NCBI GenBank assembly: GCA_030835305.1
Contig: JAURPJ010000097.1
Span: 1-64,000, forward strand
Direction: 5' to 3'
DNA from: Verrucomicrobiota bacterium
GTDB taxonomy: Bacteria > Verrucomicrobiota > Verrucomicrobiia > Verrucomicrobiales > Akkermansiaceae
DNA length: 64,000 nucleotides
Program-made: the position numbers and the translations under genes
Part shown: in pieces, positions 23,970-32,944 of the stretch
How positions within the stretch are numbered: position 1 is the stretch's first letter
Layout: every line of letters starts with the position of its first letter
Notes under the pieces: generated by a model
What the model was told of the DNA's origin: nothing
Seen by the model: only the letters and a program-made list of their open reading frames with translations
Databases searched by the model: none

Positions 23970-25328
23970 CTAAATTTTCTTTAAAGCACCGGTCGAATCT
24001 CCAAAACGCTTGGTATTTGAACCGAATTCGTTGAGCATCCGAACATAAAGATTAGACAGCGGAACCTCTTCACCGAGGTCAACGTGGCGACCGGTCTCGA
24101 AGGCTCCTCCCCCATTTCCGGCGAGAATGACCGGGAGATCGCTGTGGCTGTGACGGTCACCATCCGCAATGCCACTTCCGTAAACGATCATGGAATTGTG
24201 TAGCAGTGATTTCCCGTCGACATCCTCGGTCGTCTTCATTTTCTGCATGAAATAAGCCAATTGCTCGATGTAAAACTGATCGATCTTCTGAATCTTTTCC
24301 AGATTGTCCTTACGTTGCTTGTGGTGAGAAACATTGTGGTGACCCTCGGACACCCCAATCTCTTTAAAAGAGCGATTGCTACCATCATGAGCGAGAAGGA
24401 AGGTAGAGATTCGCGTGCTGTCGGTTTGGAAGGCAAGAACCATCATATCCATCAAAAGTCGCATATGATCTTTGTAATCCTTGGGTTGACCTTCGGGGGC
24501 GCTCACACCCGGATCGAGAGTTCGGCCAAGAGACTCGCTCTTTTGGATCTGGCGCTCGATCTCCCGAACTCCGGTGAGGTATTCCTCAAGCTTGTGCTGG
24601 TCATTTCGACCAAGGTGCTTGTGCATAGCTTTGGCATCATCCGCAATGAAATCGAGAATCGATTTTTGGGTCGCGCGACGCTGGGCGAGGCCTTTTGCCC
24701 GTTCCTCTGCCGAACCGGCCCCAAAGAGACGCTCGAAGACGAGGCGGGGGTTGGCCTCAGGAGTATTGGGCTGGTTTTCCGATCTCCACGAAAGATTAAA
24801 CTGGTAGGCGCAGGAATACCCCGAGTCGCAGCGCCCCGACTTCCGGACACCATCACATGTAAGCTCGAGCGAAGCCAAGCGGGTCTTGTCATGAACCAGT
24901 TGTGCCGCGATTTGATCAACCGAAGTGCCCACCTTGATGTCGGAACCTGATGTCTTCCTGGCGCGTTGTCCGGTAAGGAAGGTAGCGCTACTCCGGGCGT
25001 GGTCACCTGCACCATCCCTTCCGGCAGTAGCATTTTTGTGAGCGAAGCCGGAGTATATCTGCATATCGCCCTTCAGTCCCTCAAGCGCCTTCATGCTCTT
25101 ACCGAGCTGGTAGTTGCGCCCCTTCCCTTTGGGCTTCCAGTGCTCGAGGTTCACTCCATTTGGAATGTAAAGATAAGCCATACGGAGCGGGCTCCCAATC
25201 GAGGTCGAGGCAATCTTACCGGAGGTCGCCGCCATAAGAGGACCCACCGACTCCAAAGCTGGAAGCCCCACAGCGGCTCCAAGGCCTTGAAGAAACTTTC
25301 GGCGATCCAATCCTACCCGGTGGTTCAT
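23970..25328 (-). CDS. DUF1552-domain protein with Tat-like signal
   Basis: The 452-residue protein begins MNHRVGLDRRKFLQGLGAAVGLP, a twin-arginine signal. It continues with the DUF1552 family pattern: RMAYLYIPNGVNLEHWKP, GAGDHARSSATFLTGQRARKT, SLELTCDGVRKSGRCDSGYSCAYQFNLSW, AFQTDSTRISTFLLAHDGSNRSFKEIGVSEGHHNVSHH and NSMIVYGSGIADGDRHSHSDLPVILAG. The fold belongs to the alkaline-phosphatase-like group related to DUF1501. In planctomycetes and verrucomicrobia it is almost always next to a large DUF1587/1592/1588 cytochrome c protein. No such gene lies on either side here. Exported folded to the periplasm, role unknown. Confidence 0.88.
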   Translation of the reverse strand: MNHRVGLDRRKFLQGLGAAVGLPALESVGPLMAATSGKIASTSIGSPLRMAYLYIPNGVNLEHWKPKGKGRNYQLGKSMKALEGLKGDMQIYSGFAHKNATAGRDGAGDHARSSATFLTGQRARKTSGSDIKVGTSVDQIAAQLVHDKTRLASLELTCDGVRKSGRCDSGYSCAYQFNLSWRSENQPNTPEANPRLVFERLFGAGSAEERAKGLAQRRATQKSILDFIADDAKAMHKHLGRNDQHKLEEYLTGVREIERQIQKSESLGRTLDPGVSAPEGQPKDYKDHMRLLMDMMVLAFQTDSTRISTFLLAHDGSNRSFKEIGVSEGHHNVSHHKQRKDNLEKIQKIDQFYIEQLAYFMQKMKTTEDVDGKSLLHNSMIVYGSGIADGDRHSHSDLPVILAGNGGGAFETGRHVDLGEEVPLSNLYVRMLNEFGSNTKRFGDSTGALKKI

Positions 25329-25469
25329 GAAGTAAGTTTACACAATTTTAAGGATTTTTCTCGCATATTTTTTTCATCGCAATGGCGGAGTCGGGTCAAT
25401 CTTGATTTCAATAAGAACTTGTGATACCTTTAGGGTTTTCCCGTCACGCTTTGTGCCTAAACTTTGACC

Positions 25470-25994
25470 ATGCCAACCGCAGCCGATCTTGATTCCGCCA
25501 TCAGAGATGTTCCTGATTTTCCGAAGCCCGGAATCCTCTTTAAAGATATCACTCCGATTCTAGGAGATCCGGAACTTTTCAAATCCTCACTCGAATTGTT
25601 GGCTAAAACCGCCGGAGATACCAAAATCGACAAAGTCGTTGGGATTGACGCACGAGGATTTATTTTTGCTGCCGGAGTGGCTCAGATTCTCGGAGCCGGC
25701 TTTGTCCCCATTCGAAAGAAGGGCAAGCTTCCGTGGACGACCCACCAAATGGCTTACAGCCTGGAATACGGGGAGGACGTTGTTGAAATTCATACCGATG
25801 CCGTGAAGCCGGGCGAAAGAATCCTTCTGGTCGATGATCTTCTTGCGACCGGCGGCACTGCATCGGCCGCCATCAAACTCCTCAAAGCCCTCGATTCCGA
25901 CATCGTCGGCGTTTCCTTCCTGATCGAGCTGACCGCCCTGAAAGGACGCGATATTCTTGGCCATTCCCAAATCCACTCAATACTTTCCTACTAA
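25470..25994 (+). CDS. apt: Adenine phosphoribosyltransferase
   Basis: The enzyme salvages adenine to AMP with PRPP. From ATG 25470 the protein has 174 residues, the usual size. A TTG two codons earlier is possible but less likely. Conserved parts are DVPDFPKPGILFKDITPIL, VVGIDARGFIFA, FVPIRKKGKLPWTT and the PRPP loop ERILLVDDLLATGGTA near 117-132. Only four bases separate its stop from pgi, so the two form an operon. Confidence 0.95.
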   Translation: MPTAADLDSAIRDVPDFPKPGILFKDITPILGDPELFKSSLELLAKTAGDTKIDKVVGIDARGFIFAAGVAQILGAGFVPIRKKGKLPWTTHQMAYSLEYGEDVVEIHTDAVKPGERILLVDDLLATGGTASAAIKLLKALDSDIVGVSFLIELTALKGRDILGHSQIHSILSY

Positions 25995-25998
25995 GCCC

Positions 25999-27549
25999 AT
26001 GACCTTCAAAAAATACGCCGAATCCCTACTTCGCTACCCTGATCTTGGATTCAGTCTTGACCTCTCGCGCATGGATATTCCGGATGACTTCGAGAGCCAA
26101 ATGCAATCGCAAATCAATAAAGCGTTTACTGATCTCAAAGCCCTCGAAGCCGGTGAAATTGCGAACCCGGATGAAGGCCGCATGGTAGGGCACTACTGGC
26201 TCAGAAATCCCGAACTCGCTCCAAACGATGAAATTCGGCGTCAAATCTCCGGACCAATCAAAGCGATTAAGGAATTTGCCTCGATGATCCCGACCGGCGA
26301 AATCGCCCCACCTTCCGGAGGATTTTTCAAAAACCTCCTCATCATCGGAATTGGTGGGTCGGCTCTGGGGCCCCAACTCATCAACGATGCCCTGGGTCAG
26401 ATCGATGAGATCCGTCCCTTCTTTTTCGACAATACCGACCCCGATGGCATGGACCGCGACCTTCGAAAAATAGGCCCCGATCTGGACAAGACCCTGGCTG
26501 TTGTGATTTCAAAATCCGGAGGTACCCCCGAAACACGCAACGGGATGCTCGAAGCCAAAAACGCCTACGAAGAGGCCGGACTTAACTTTGCCAGGCACGC
26601 CATCGCGGTAACCGGCGAAGGATCCAAACTGGATCAATTCGCGCGCGAAGAAGGATTCATCACCACCTTCCCCATGGAAGACTGGGTCGGTGGTCGCACC
26701 TCGGTCCTCTCGACTGTGGGCCTGGTTCCCATGGCAATTCAAGACATCGACTTCGAGGAGATGCTCGCCGGCGCTGGGGAAATGGACGAAATCACCCGCC
26801 AGACCAACGTGAAAAAAAATCCTGCAATGCGGCTCGCATTGGCATGGCATCATGAAGGAAACGGCAGGGGCGAACGCGATATGGTGGTACTACCCTATAA
26901 GGATTCGCTCGTTCTATTCTCCAAATACCTGCAGCAGTTGATTATGGAATCCCTCGGAAAGGCGGAGGACCTTGATGGCAAGCTCGTGAACCAGGGAATC
27001 GCTGTTTACGGAAATAAAGGCTCGACCGACCAACATGCCTATGTGCAGCAGCTGCGCGACGGACTCCACAATTTCTTTGCGACCTTCATTGAGGTTCGCA
27101 AGGGACGATCGGGAGACTCCATCACAATCGAAGGCGAGAACACCTCGGCCGATTACCTCCAGGGATTTCTCCGTGGAACCCGGCGGGCCCTTTACGAAAA
27201 CGGCCGCCATTCGGTTCTCATCTCAATCGAAGAGGTCACGCCAAGAACCCTCGGCCACCTTATCGCACTGTTTGAGCGCACGGTGACCTTTTACGCATCC
27301 ATGGTGAACATCAACGCCTACCACCAACCGGGCGTCGAAGCAGGAAAGGCTGCTGCGACGGAATTCCTCGAAATGCTCAATGAAGTGCGGGGTCACCTGA
27401 CAGCCGATCGAAGAAGCGCGGAAGATGTGGCCACCGCCATCAGCTGCGATCCGGAAGAGGTCTTCCACGCTTTGGTTCACCTGGCAGCCAACGGAGAGGC
27501 CACTCACTCCAGGGGAGATCACCCCATGGACGACCGCTTTTTCCTCTAG
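25999..27549 (+). CDS. pgi: Glucose-6-phosphate isomerase
   Basis: The enzyme interconverts glucose 6-phosphate and fructose 6-phosphate. From ATG 25999 (MTFKKYAESLLRYPDLGF) it has 516 residues. Earlier in-frame codons overlap apt. The sugar-isomerase fold is seen in FKNLLIIGIGGSALGPQLI, the phosphate-binding AVVISKSGGTPETRN and the GGRTSVLSTVGL loop. YGNKGSTDQHAYVQQL holds active-site residues. NAYHQPGVEAGK contains the catalytic lysine region. The C-terminal 60 residues (RRSAEDVATAI, LAANGEATHSRGDHPMDDRFFL) are the extension seen in the cyanobacterial and chlamydial branch. Confidence 0.95.
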   Translation: MTFKKYAESLLRYPDLGFSLDLSRMDIPDDFESQMQSQINKAFTDLKALEAGEIANPDEGRMVGHYWLRNPELAPNDEIRRQISGPIKAIKEFASMIPTGEIAPPSGGFFKNLLIIGIGGSALGPQLINDALGQIDEIRPFFFDNTDPDGMDRDLRKIGPDLDKTLAVVISKSGGTPETRNGMLEAKNAYEEAGLNFARHAIAVTGEGSKLDQFAREEGFITTFPMEDWVGGRTSVLSTVGLVPMAIQDIDFEEMLAGAGEMDEITRQTNVKKNPAMRLALAWHHEGNGRGERDMVVLPYKDSLVLFSKYLQQLIMESLGKAEDLDGKLVNQGIAVYGNKGSTDQHAYVQQLRDGLHNFFATFIEVRKGRSGDSITIEGENTSADYLQGFLRGTRRALYENGRHSVLISIEEVTPRTLGHLIALFERTVTFYASMVNINAYHQPGVEAGKAAATEFLEMLNEVRGHLTADRRSAEDVATAISCDPEEVFHALVHLAANGEATHSRGDHPMDDRFFL

Positions 27550-28180
27550 ACGGGGAATAAGATCACACTTCTCCAGCTGTCTTAGAAACTCACGAACAAT
27601 ATCGGGACCATATTCATCCTGATACTGGTTCAGAGTTTCAAGGTGCTCGCGGCAGCTGACCAGATCAGGAACGAGAAGCCGGCGACCCACTTCGTATCAG
27701 ATTTCATAAAGAGGCCGATTCACCTCAAAGAAGACAACATACCCGGACAAGTCGTAACGTTGGAGAACTTCCACCAGGACGATGTCATGGATCTTATCCA
27801 GAAGCTGAACGCTCGCCTCAATTAACGAGTCTTCAAAATCGGGAGCGTTATCGCTTTCCTAAAAAATCCAAGCAAGTTCCCGCAATCAACCTTTGCCGGT
27901 TACCACGGCACAAGATATCTACGCAACTTCGTGGGCATTTTGTGTAGAGGAAAAAAACCAAGTCCGCAGGCAGTCGGGAATACTTGAACATTTGCGAGCC
28001 GATCAGAAGTCGCCGATGAATCGAGTCGACCAAAATTTCGAGGCTCACCTTGTTCCGACTCCGGGGGGGCGCACCTCGACACAAAGCAGAGCCCTTTTTG
28101 ATTTGATCTTCATCAATGTCAAAAAGCCCGCTTAACACATCAGATGTGTCGATTAATTGGCTATTTGTGATCTGACTCAT
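27550..28180 (-). pseudogene. Wreck of an unrecognised gene
   Basis: Protein-like text can be followed on the minus strand only by switching frames. From ATG 28180 it reads MSQITNSQLIDTSDVLSGLF and DQIKKGSALCRGAPPRSRNK, then LEILVDSIHRRLLIGSQMFK and YSRLPADLVFF. A shifted frame continues LHKMPTKLRRYLVPW. From about 27845 another frame gives DFEDSLIEASVQLLDKIHDI and VLQRYDLSGYVVFFEVNRPL, then a TGA near 27702, and YEVGRRLLVPDLVSCREHLE followed by QYQDEYGPDIVREFLRQLEK. The 3' end is lost against pgi. The residue composition and length of each segment speak for a former gene. I do not recognise the family. The interval 28181-28461 before the Nramp gene holds nothing I can support. Confidence 0.55.
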
Positions 28181-28461
28181 CGTCTAATTTCATCTCCCCC
28201 GTGACATGACGCGATTGTTCATCCGTCCAACATCTTTATTCATGATGAACCCACTCGGAAAGCTCATAAGACACACTTCGGTCATCAGGGCGGCGTTCAA
28301 GCTAAGAAAATTTTAGATGAGAGGATCAAAGTGAAACATCCTCGTGATTTTGGCTCTGTGAGTGATTTCGCCTGACTCCCGGCGACAAATCTTAGTTCAA
28401 AGATCCAATCTCATCAATTTGGAGATTTTCGAGGTCTCTCAACCTGTCCATAGTCCCCGTC

Positions 28462-29838
28462 ATGGCTAATCCCTATAAAAGAACTCCGGAGAAAATCGTG
28501 GCTCCTCCGACCGGTTGGCTGGCCACCGCCAAAAGGCTTGGACCGGGGTTTGTTCTGTCAGCGTCCATTGTCGGATCGGGAGAGCTGATCGCCACCACCA
28601 TCTTTGGCGCGCAGGTCGGGTTCATCTGCCTCTGGCTCATTCTCTTTTCCTGCCTCGTTAAGGTTGCCATTCAAATCGAGTTCGGACGCTACACCATTTA
28701 CTCCGGAAAGACCTCAATGGAGGCCCTCGACGATCTTCCCGGGCCACGATTCGGCAAAGCCGGCTGGGCCGTTTGGAGCTGGTTCGTGACCCACAGCCTG
28801 AAAAACCTGCAAGTTGGAGGAATTATCGGCGGCGTGGCCCTAGCTCTTTCCGCACTGTATAGCTTTGGCCTATCCGGCGAAGCCAGCAATTTAATTTGGA
28901 CTATCCTGGCGGCAACCTTCACCATACTGGTCGTCTCAAGGGGCATCTACAGCCCCATCGAAAAGTGGTCTATCATCATGATTGGGCTCTTCACCATTTT
29001 CACCGTGATCTCTCTGGTTTCGCTGCAATGGACCCCCTTCGCGATTTCCGGTAGCGAACTCGCTTCAGGTCTTAACTTCGAACTTCCTCCTTCCACCTTG
29101 TTCCTCGTCGCTCTGGGAACGTTCAGTATCACTGGCGTCGGCGGCGATGAGGTCCTGGCCTACAACTATTGGCTGATCGAGAAGGGCTACGCTTCCTTCA
29201 CCGGTCCCGAACCCGAGAAAAACTCGACGGAATGGCTGGTACGCGCGAAAGGCTGGATTCGTGTCATGCAGCTGGATGCCGCTCTCTCAATGGTTTGCTA
29301 CACCATTGTCACCGCTCTGTTTTACCTCCTTGGAGCCGCCATCCTTCATAGCCAAAAAATCGTCCCCGAAGGAAACCAGCTGATCACGGTTCTCTCGAAA
29401 ATGTATACTCAAAGCCTAGGCCCCTGGGCTGAAACCGCCTTCCTTATCGGAGCAGTTGTTGTCCTCTTATCCACCCTGCTCGCCGCCCTCGCAGCTTGGA
29501 CCCGCTTATTCTCCGATGCCTTCGGTCGTTTTGGTTGGATCGATTTTCACAACGAGAGGCAACGCCGTAAATCAATCGCAATCCTCTCGGTCATCTTCCC
29601 CATCATCTGGAGCCTACTTTACTTCACGATCGGCAAACCCGGCTTCATGGTCATCATCGGCGGGGCTCTCACCATGATCATCTTGCTGATCGTAGTCTTC
29701 GCCGCCATCATCATGAGATACCGCTGGCTGCCACAAGAGCTTCGACCATCACCTGCCTTTGATCTCGCCCTTTGGCTTAGTATCCTTGCAATCGTGGCCG
29801 CCGGCGTCTTCTCCGCAATCAAATTCGCCATCGCCTGA
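28462..29838 (+). CDS. Divergent Nramp-family transporter
   Basis: This 458-residue inner-membrane protein has about eleven hydrophobic helices in the Nramp/LeuT pattern. Helix 1 (RLGPGFVLSASIVGSGELIATT, residues about 25-46) lies where classic Nramp proteins carry the metal-binding DPGN. Here the site reads VGSGE. Helix 6 lacks MPHN and reads SITGVGGDEVLAYNYWLIEKG. The manganese and iron ligands are therefore absent, although acidic residues (E41, D in GGDE) lie at the same places. Relatives of this type occur in planctomycetes and verrucomicrobia and their substrate is not known. It converges with moxR, 10 bases apart. Confidence 0.82.
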   Translation: MANPYKRTPEKIVAPPTGWLATAKRLGPGFVLSASIVGSGELIATTIFGAQVGFICLWLILFSCLVKVAIQIEFGRYTIYSGKTSMEALDDLPGPRFGKAGWAVWSWFVTHSLKNLQVGGIIGGVALALSALYSFGLSGEASNLIWTILAATFTILVVSRGIYSPIEKWSIIMIGLFTIFTVISLVSLQWTPFAISGSELASGLNFELPPSTLFLVALGTFSITGVGGDEVLAYNYWLIEKGYASFTGPEPEKNSTEWLVRAKGWIRVMQLDAALSMVCYTIVTALFYLLGAAILHSQKIVPEGNQLITVLSKMYTQSLGPWAETAFLIGAVVVLLSTLLAALAAWTRLFSDAFGRFGWIDFHNERQRRKSIAILSVIFPIIWSLLYFTIGKPGFMVIIGGALTMIILLIVVFAAIIMRYRWLPQELRPSPAFDLALWLSILAIVAAGVFSAIKFAIA

Positions 29839-29848
29839 CCTGCAGCAA

Positions 29849-30787
29849 TCACACGGGGACCGCAAGTTCCTCAACAATCTCCGACACCACCGATTGACCG
29901 GTTCTTCCAGCGTATTGAGCATCAGCTTCCAGTACGAGACGATGCCCGATCACGCCGGGAGCAAGTGATTGAATGGTCTCAGGGAGGACAAAATCACGCC
30001 CCTCAAGTAAACTAAGTGCCTGGGAAATTCTCAACAAATTGAGTGAGGCCCTGGGACTGGCCGCCAACTTTACCCCCGGGCGCCCGCGGGTCCCGGCAAC
30101 CAATCGAACAAGATATTCCTGCAAGGCCGGGGTAATGGAAACCGCCGCCACCGCTTTACTCACCCGCAGCAAATCCCCGCGGGTGACCACCTGCTCAACG
30201 CGGATCAGGGGATGCGCCTGCTCCTGGGCATTCAGGATTGCCATCTCCTGATCCACCGAAACATAGCCCAGCGAACATTGATAAGCAAAGCGGTCCATCT
30301 GGGCTTCGGGGAGCGGGTAGGTCCCCCGTAGCTCAACCGGATTCTGGGTCGCGATGACAAAAAACAAATCTCCCAAATCGTAGCGATTCCCTTCCACCGT
30401 CACCTGCTTCTCCGCCATGGCTTCAAGAAGAGCACTTTGCGTCCTGGGCGAGGCCCGGTTCACCTCATCAGCGAGGAGAATATCACTGAAGATCGGTCCC
30501 CGATGAAACTCAAAACTGGCATTCCGGGCATCAAGCACACTGACTCCGAGAATATCGGACGGCAGTAAATCGGGCGTAAACTGGATTCGCTGGAAATCAC
30601 CACCGCCGATCGAAGCCGCGATGGCCTTCGCTAGAGTGGTTTTTCCAGTCCCGGGAACATCCTCCAGCAAAACGTGCCCGCCGGCAATCATCGTGGCGAT
30701 GACACGGCGCACCGTGTTCTCCTGCCCCAGCATGACCGCCTTCACCGAGGCTTCCAACCGGCTGACTATCTCCGCCGCTCCACTCAT
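29849..30787 (-). CDS. MoxR-type AAA+ ATPase
   Basis: This is a 312-residue cytoplasmic AAA+ ATPase of the MoxR group. Walker A is DVPGTGKTTLAKAI (43-56), Walker B is ILLADEVNRASPRTQSALLEAM, and FVIATQNPVELRGTYPLPEAQMDRF contains sensor 1 and the arginine region typical of MoxR. MoxR proteins act as chaperones, usually with a VWA or DUF58 partner encoded next door. No such partner is present. The gene instead overlaps by four bases the 697-residue secreted protein upstream, which follows a Wzz-like gene. Translation of the pair is likely coupled, suggesting a joint role in the envelope. Confidence 0.92.
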   Translation of the reverse strand: MSGAAEIVSRLEASVKAVMLGQENTVRRVIATMIAGGHVLLEDVPGTGKTTLAKAIAASIGGGDFQRIQFTPDLLPSDILGVSVLDARNASFEFHRGPIFSDILLADEVNRASPRTQSALLEAMAEKQVTVEGNRYDLGDLFFVIATQNPVELRGTYPLPEAQMDRFAYQCSLGYVSVDQEMAILNAQEQAHPLIRVEQVVTRGDLLRVSKAVAAVSITPALQEYLVRLVAGTRGRPGVKLAASPRASLNLLRISQALSLLEGRDFVLPETIQSLAPGVIGHRLVLEADAQYAGRTGQSVVSEIVEELAVPV

Positions 30788-32877
30788 TCCTTATCGGCCT
30801 GCTCGCTGTTCCACTTCTCCCAAACCGGACGCGACACCTTCTGATGCCACTCCCTCAATTCCTCAATGAACGCGAGATCCTCTTTTGACATTTCCTTTGC
30901 GAGACCATCCAGGCGGTCATCGTTCAAAAGCCTGATTCCCTTATTTGTTTCCAAAGGGAGTTCGATATCAACCAGAACACGGTGTTCAGCCTCAGTCGGA
31001 ACAACCAGAACCAACGGGCACGCCCGCTCTAACCCACCGCCTTGGTCAATCATCATGGATACACCCCGGAAACGACCCGCTGCTTTTGAGTCGATAATTT
31101 GGTCCGGCACCGATGCGATCGCAGCGCCTTTACGAACAAATCCGAGATCGCGGAGCAAAGCAGTCGGCTTGGCCGGCAATTTCCGCACAGCCGAAACCTT
31201 CAGAAGTTCCATCATATCCTTTTCTTTTGCGATACGGCGCCATTCCTGCACCAGCTTTTTGGCTTCAGCTTCAGAGGCCGCTTCCCCCTTGGGGTTTTCC
31301 TGACCGACAATTTTCAAAACATCAGCAAGGAATTCTTCCTCCATCTTGGCCTCATCTTTAGCGAACTGTGCAGATAAACCACGGACGGCCTCTTCCCTCT
31401 CTTCAGGATAAGTCCCAACCATGGGGCTGACATCACCGGGCAAAATCATCCATCCCGATTCGTCCTGTCTCATCCAAACCTTTTGATACCTCGGCTTCCA
31501 GCCTTCACCGGAACCAGTAAGTGAAAGAACTCCTAGCGCGATTTTTTCGTCGCGGTAAAGCTTAGCAACCCCGGCGGAAACAGTATCGGCGGACTTCAAC
31601 ACAGACCCCCACCATTTGACGGACTCCATGTAACGACCCGAGCGCCGATCATCGAACGGATTGTTCCCACGGCGACCAAATCTCCGGCGCTGAAGCAATG
31701 GCTGCCCTTGAAGCTCATCTGCCTTCTTCTCAGCTTCAACAACCTCCTCTTCCTCACGATAGTGACGTTGCAGGAATGGGTCCAGCCCCTCTGTCTTTAG
31801 GTCTCCGATAATGGCGTCGAGCAAGTCATCGGGGCTCTTTGATCTGACCGCCTCGTTCATCTCCTCAAAGACATGGAACATTTGCTTCACCCCTTCGCGG
31901 TCCTCCCAATCAAACTCATCGTTTCTCGCCGCCCGAAACGCGCGGCTCGCCTGGTCGGCATGCGAGAAAAAGGCCGGCAAAGAGACACGCCATCCCTTTT
32001 CCGTCTTATTGAGTTGGAATCGAACAGGATTCAAACGTGAATCCATCGGAGGAGTTTCATAACTCGAAAGGAACCCCACCAAAAACTCGGCATCCTCCTG
32101 GTCGCCGGTGCCTGAAACGATCACTTTCATTACATTTTTCGAAGTGAGCAGTCGCCAGACCCGCTGCTTGTCTTGATTTACCATGCCCTTCCGAGTCGCT
32201 CTCAGATGCATCTCCCATTCCCTCTCCGGAAGAGACTCCCGCTCCAGGAAACCTTGCCAAACAATCATGGCATCGGTTTTTCCCGCTTCCGCCGCAGCCA
32301 AAAAATCCTGCATCACCTCCTCGGGATCGTTTCCGGAGAGAGCCTCGGACGAAACCGCTCCTTCCATCTCCTTCCTGAATTTATCCATCTCCGAACGAAT
32401 TAATGCCGTCATCGCCGAGGTCCGCTCAACGGCCATCCACATTTCCAGGTCCTTTACCCGGCTCTTGAGATCTATTCCAAAGCCCAGACCGGTGTTGTCA
32501 AAACCTCCCTCCACCGGCGCAACTTTCCACTTGCCATTTTTTTGCACAACGCCGAGCGAAATCACAATGCTCACATCGGGGCCATTTTGAGAAGTGGCCC
32601 CGATTAAAACACCCGCGATGTCAGCATCCACCTTTTCGTCGAGCGGCTCGAAAGAGTAATTTCCGCCCTTTGCCCACGACCCGCGGAATTCCCAACGCTC
32701 AACAATCCGATCCTTCTTTTCGGGACCACAAAAAGGAGAGAGCGCAAATTTCAAGGAAAGCTCGGCCTCCGACAACCTACCGTCAAGTCCACGCAACAAT
32801 TTGAGAGCAGCTTCAGAAGGTTCTCCAGAAAAAACCCTCAATGAGGCCGCGAGGAAGCATACAACGATCCAACGCAT
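30784..32877 (-). CDS. Large secreted protein of unknown function, paired with MoxR
   Basis: From ATG 32877 the protein has 697 residues and a signal peptide (MRWIVVCFLAASLRVFSGEP). The longer frame to 32943 adds 22 non-signal residues. The mature chain is rich in charged helices, with strands such as YSFEPLDEKVDADIAGVLIG and WKPRYQKVWMRQDESGWMIL. There is a basic patch (RRRFGRRGNNPFDDRR) in the middle, and two segments ending with similar wording (KGWRVSLPAFFSH, SGWMILPGDVSP) suggest two related modules. No known domain was recognised. The stop codon overlaps the moxR start. It lies 67 bases after a Wzz-like gene. I infer a periplasmic partner or client of the MoxR system. Confidence 0.7.
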   Translation of the reverse strand: MRWIVVCFLAASLRVFSGEPSEAALKLLRGLDGRLSEAELSLKFALSPFCGPEKKDRIVERWEFRGSWAKGGNYSFEPLDEKVDADIAGVLIGATSQNGPDVSIVISLGVVQKNGKWKVAPVEGGFDNTGLGFGIDLKSRVKDLEMWMAVERTSAMTALIRSEMDKFRKEMEGAVSSEALSGNDPEEVMQDFLAAAEAGKTDAMIVWQGFLERESLPEREWEMHLRATRKGMVNQDKQRVWRLLTSKNVMKVIVSGTGDQEDAEFLVGFLSSYETPPMDSRLNPVRFQLNKTEKGWRVSLPAFFSHADQASRAFRAARNDEFDWEDREGVKQMFHVFEEMNEAVRSKSPDDLLDAIIGDLKTEGLDPFLQRHYREEEEVVEAEKKADELQGQPLLQRRRFGRRGNNPFDDRRSGRYMESVKWWGSVLKSADTVSAGVAKLYRDEKIALGVLSLTGSGEGWKPRYQKVWMRQDESGWMILPGDVSPMVGTYPEEREEAVRGLSAQFAKDEAKMEEEFLADVLKIVGQENPKGEAASEAEAKKLVQEWRRIAKEKDMMELLKVSAVRKLPAKPTALLRDLGFVRKGAAIASVPDQIIDSKAAGRFRGVSMMIDQGGGLERACPLVLVVPTEAEHRVLVDIELPLETNKGIRLLNDDRLDGLAKEMSKEDLAFIEELREWHQKVSRPVWEKWNSEQADKE

Positions 32878-32944
32878 TACCGAAACTCTTGCATCGCAAG
32901 ACCACCGATACAAGCCTCGGTCTTCCGGAATCGCCACCGCCACT

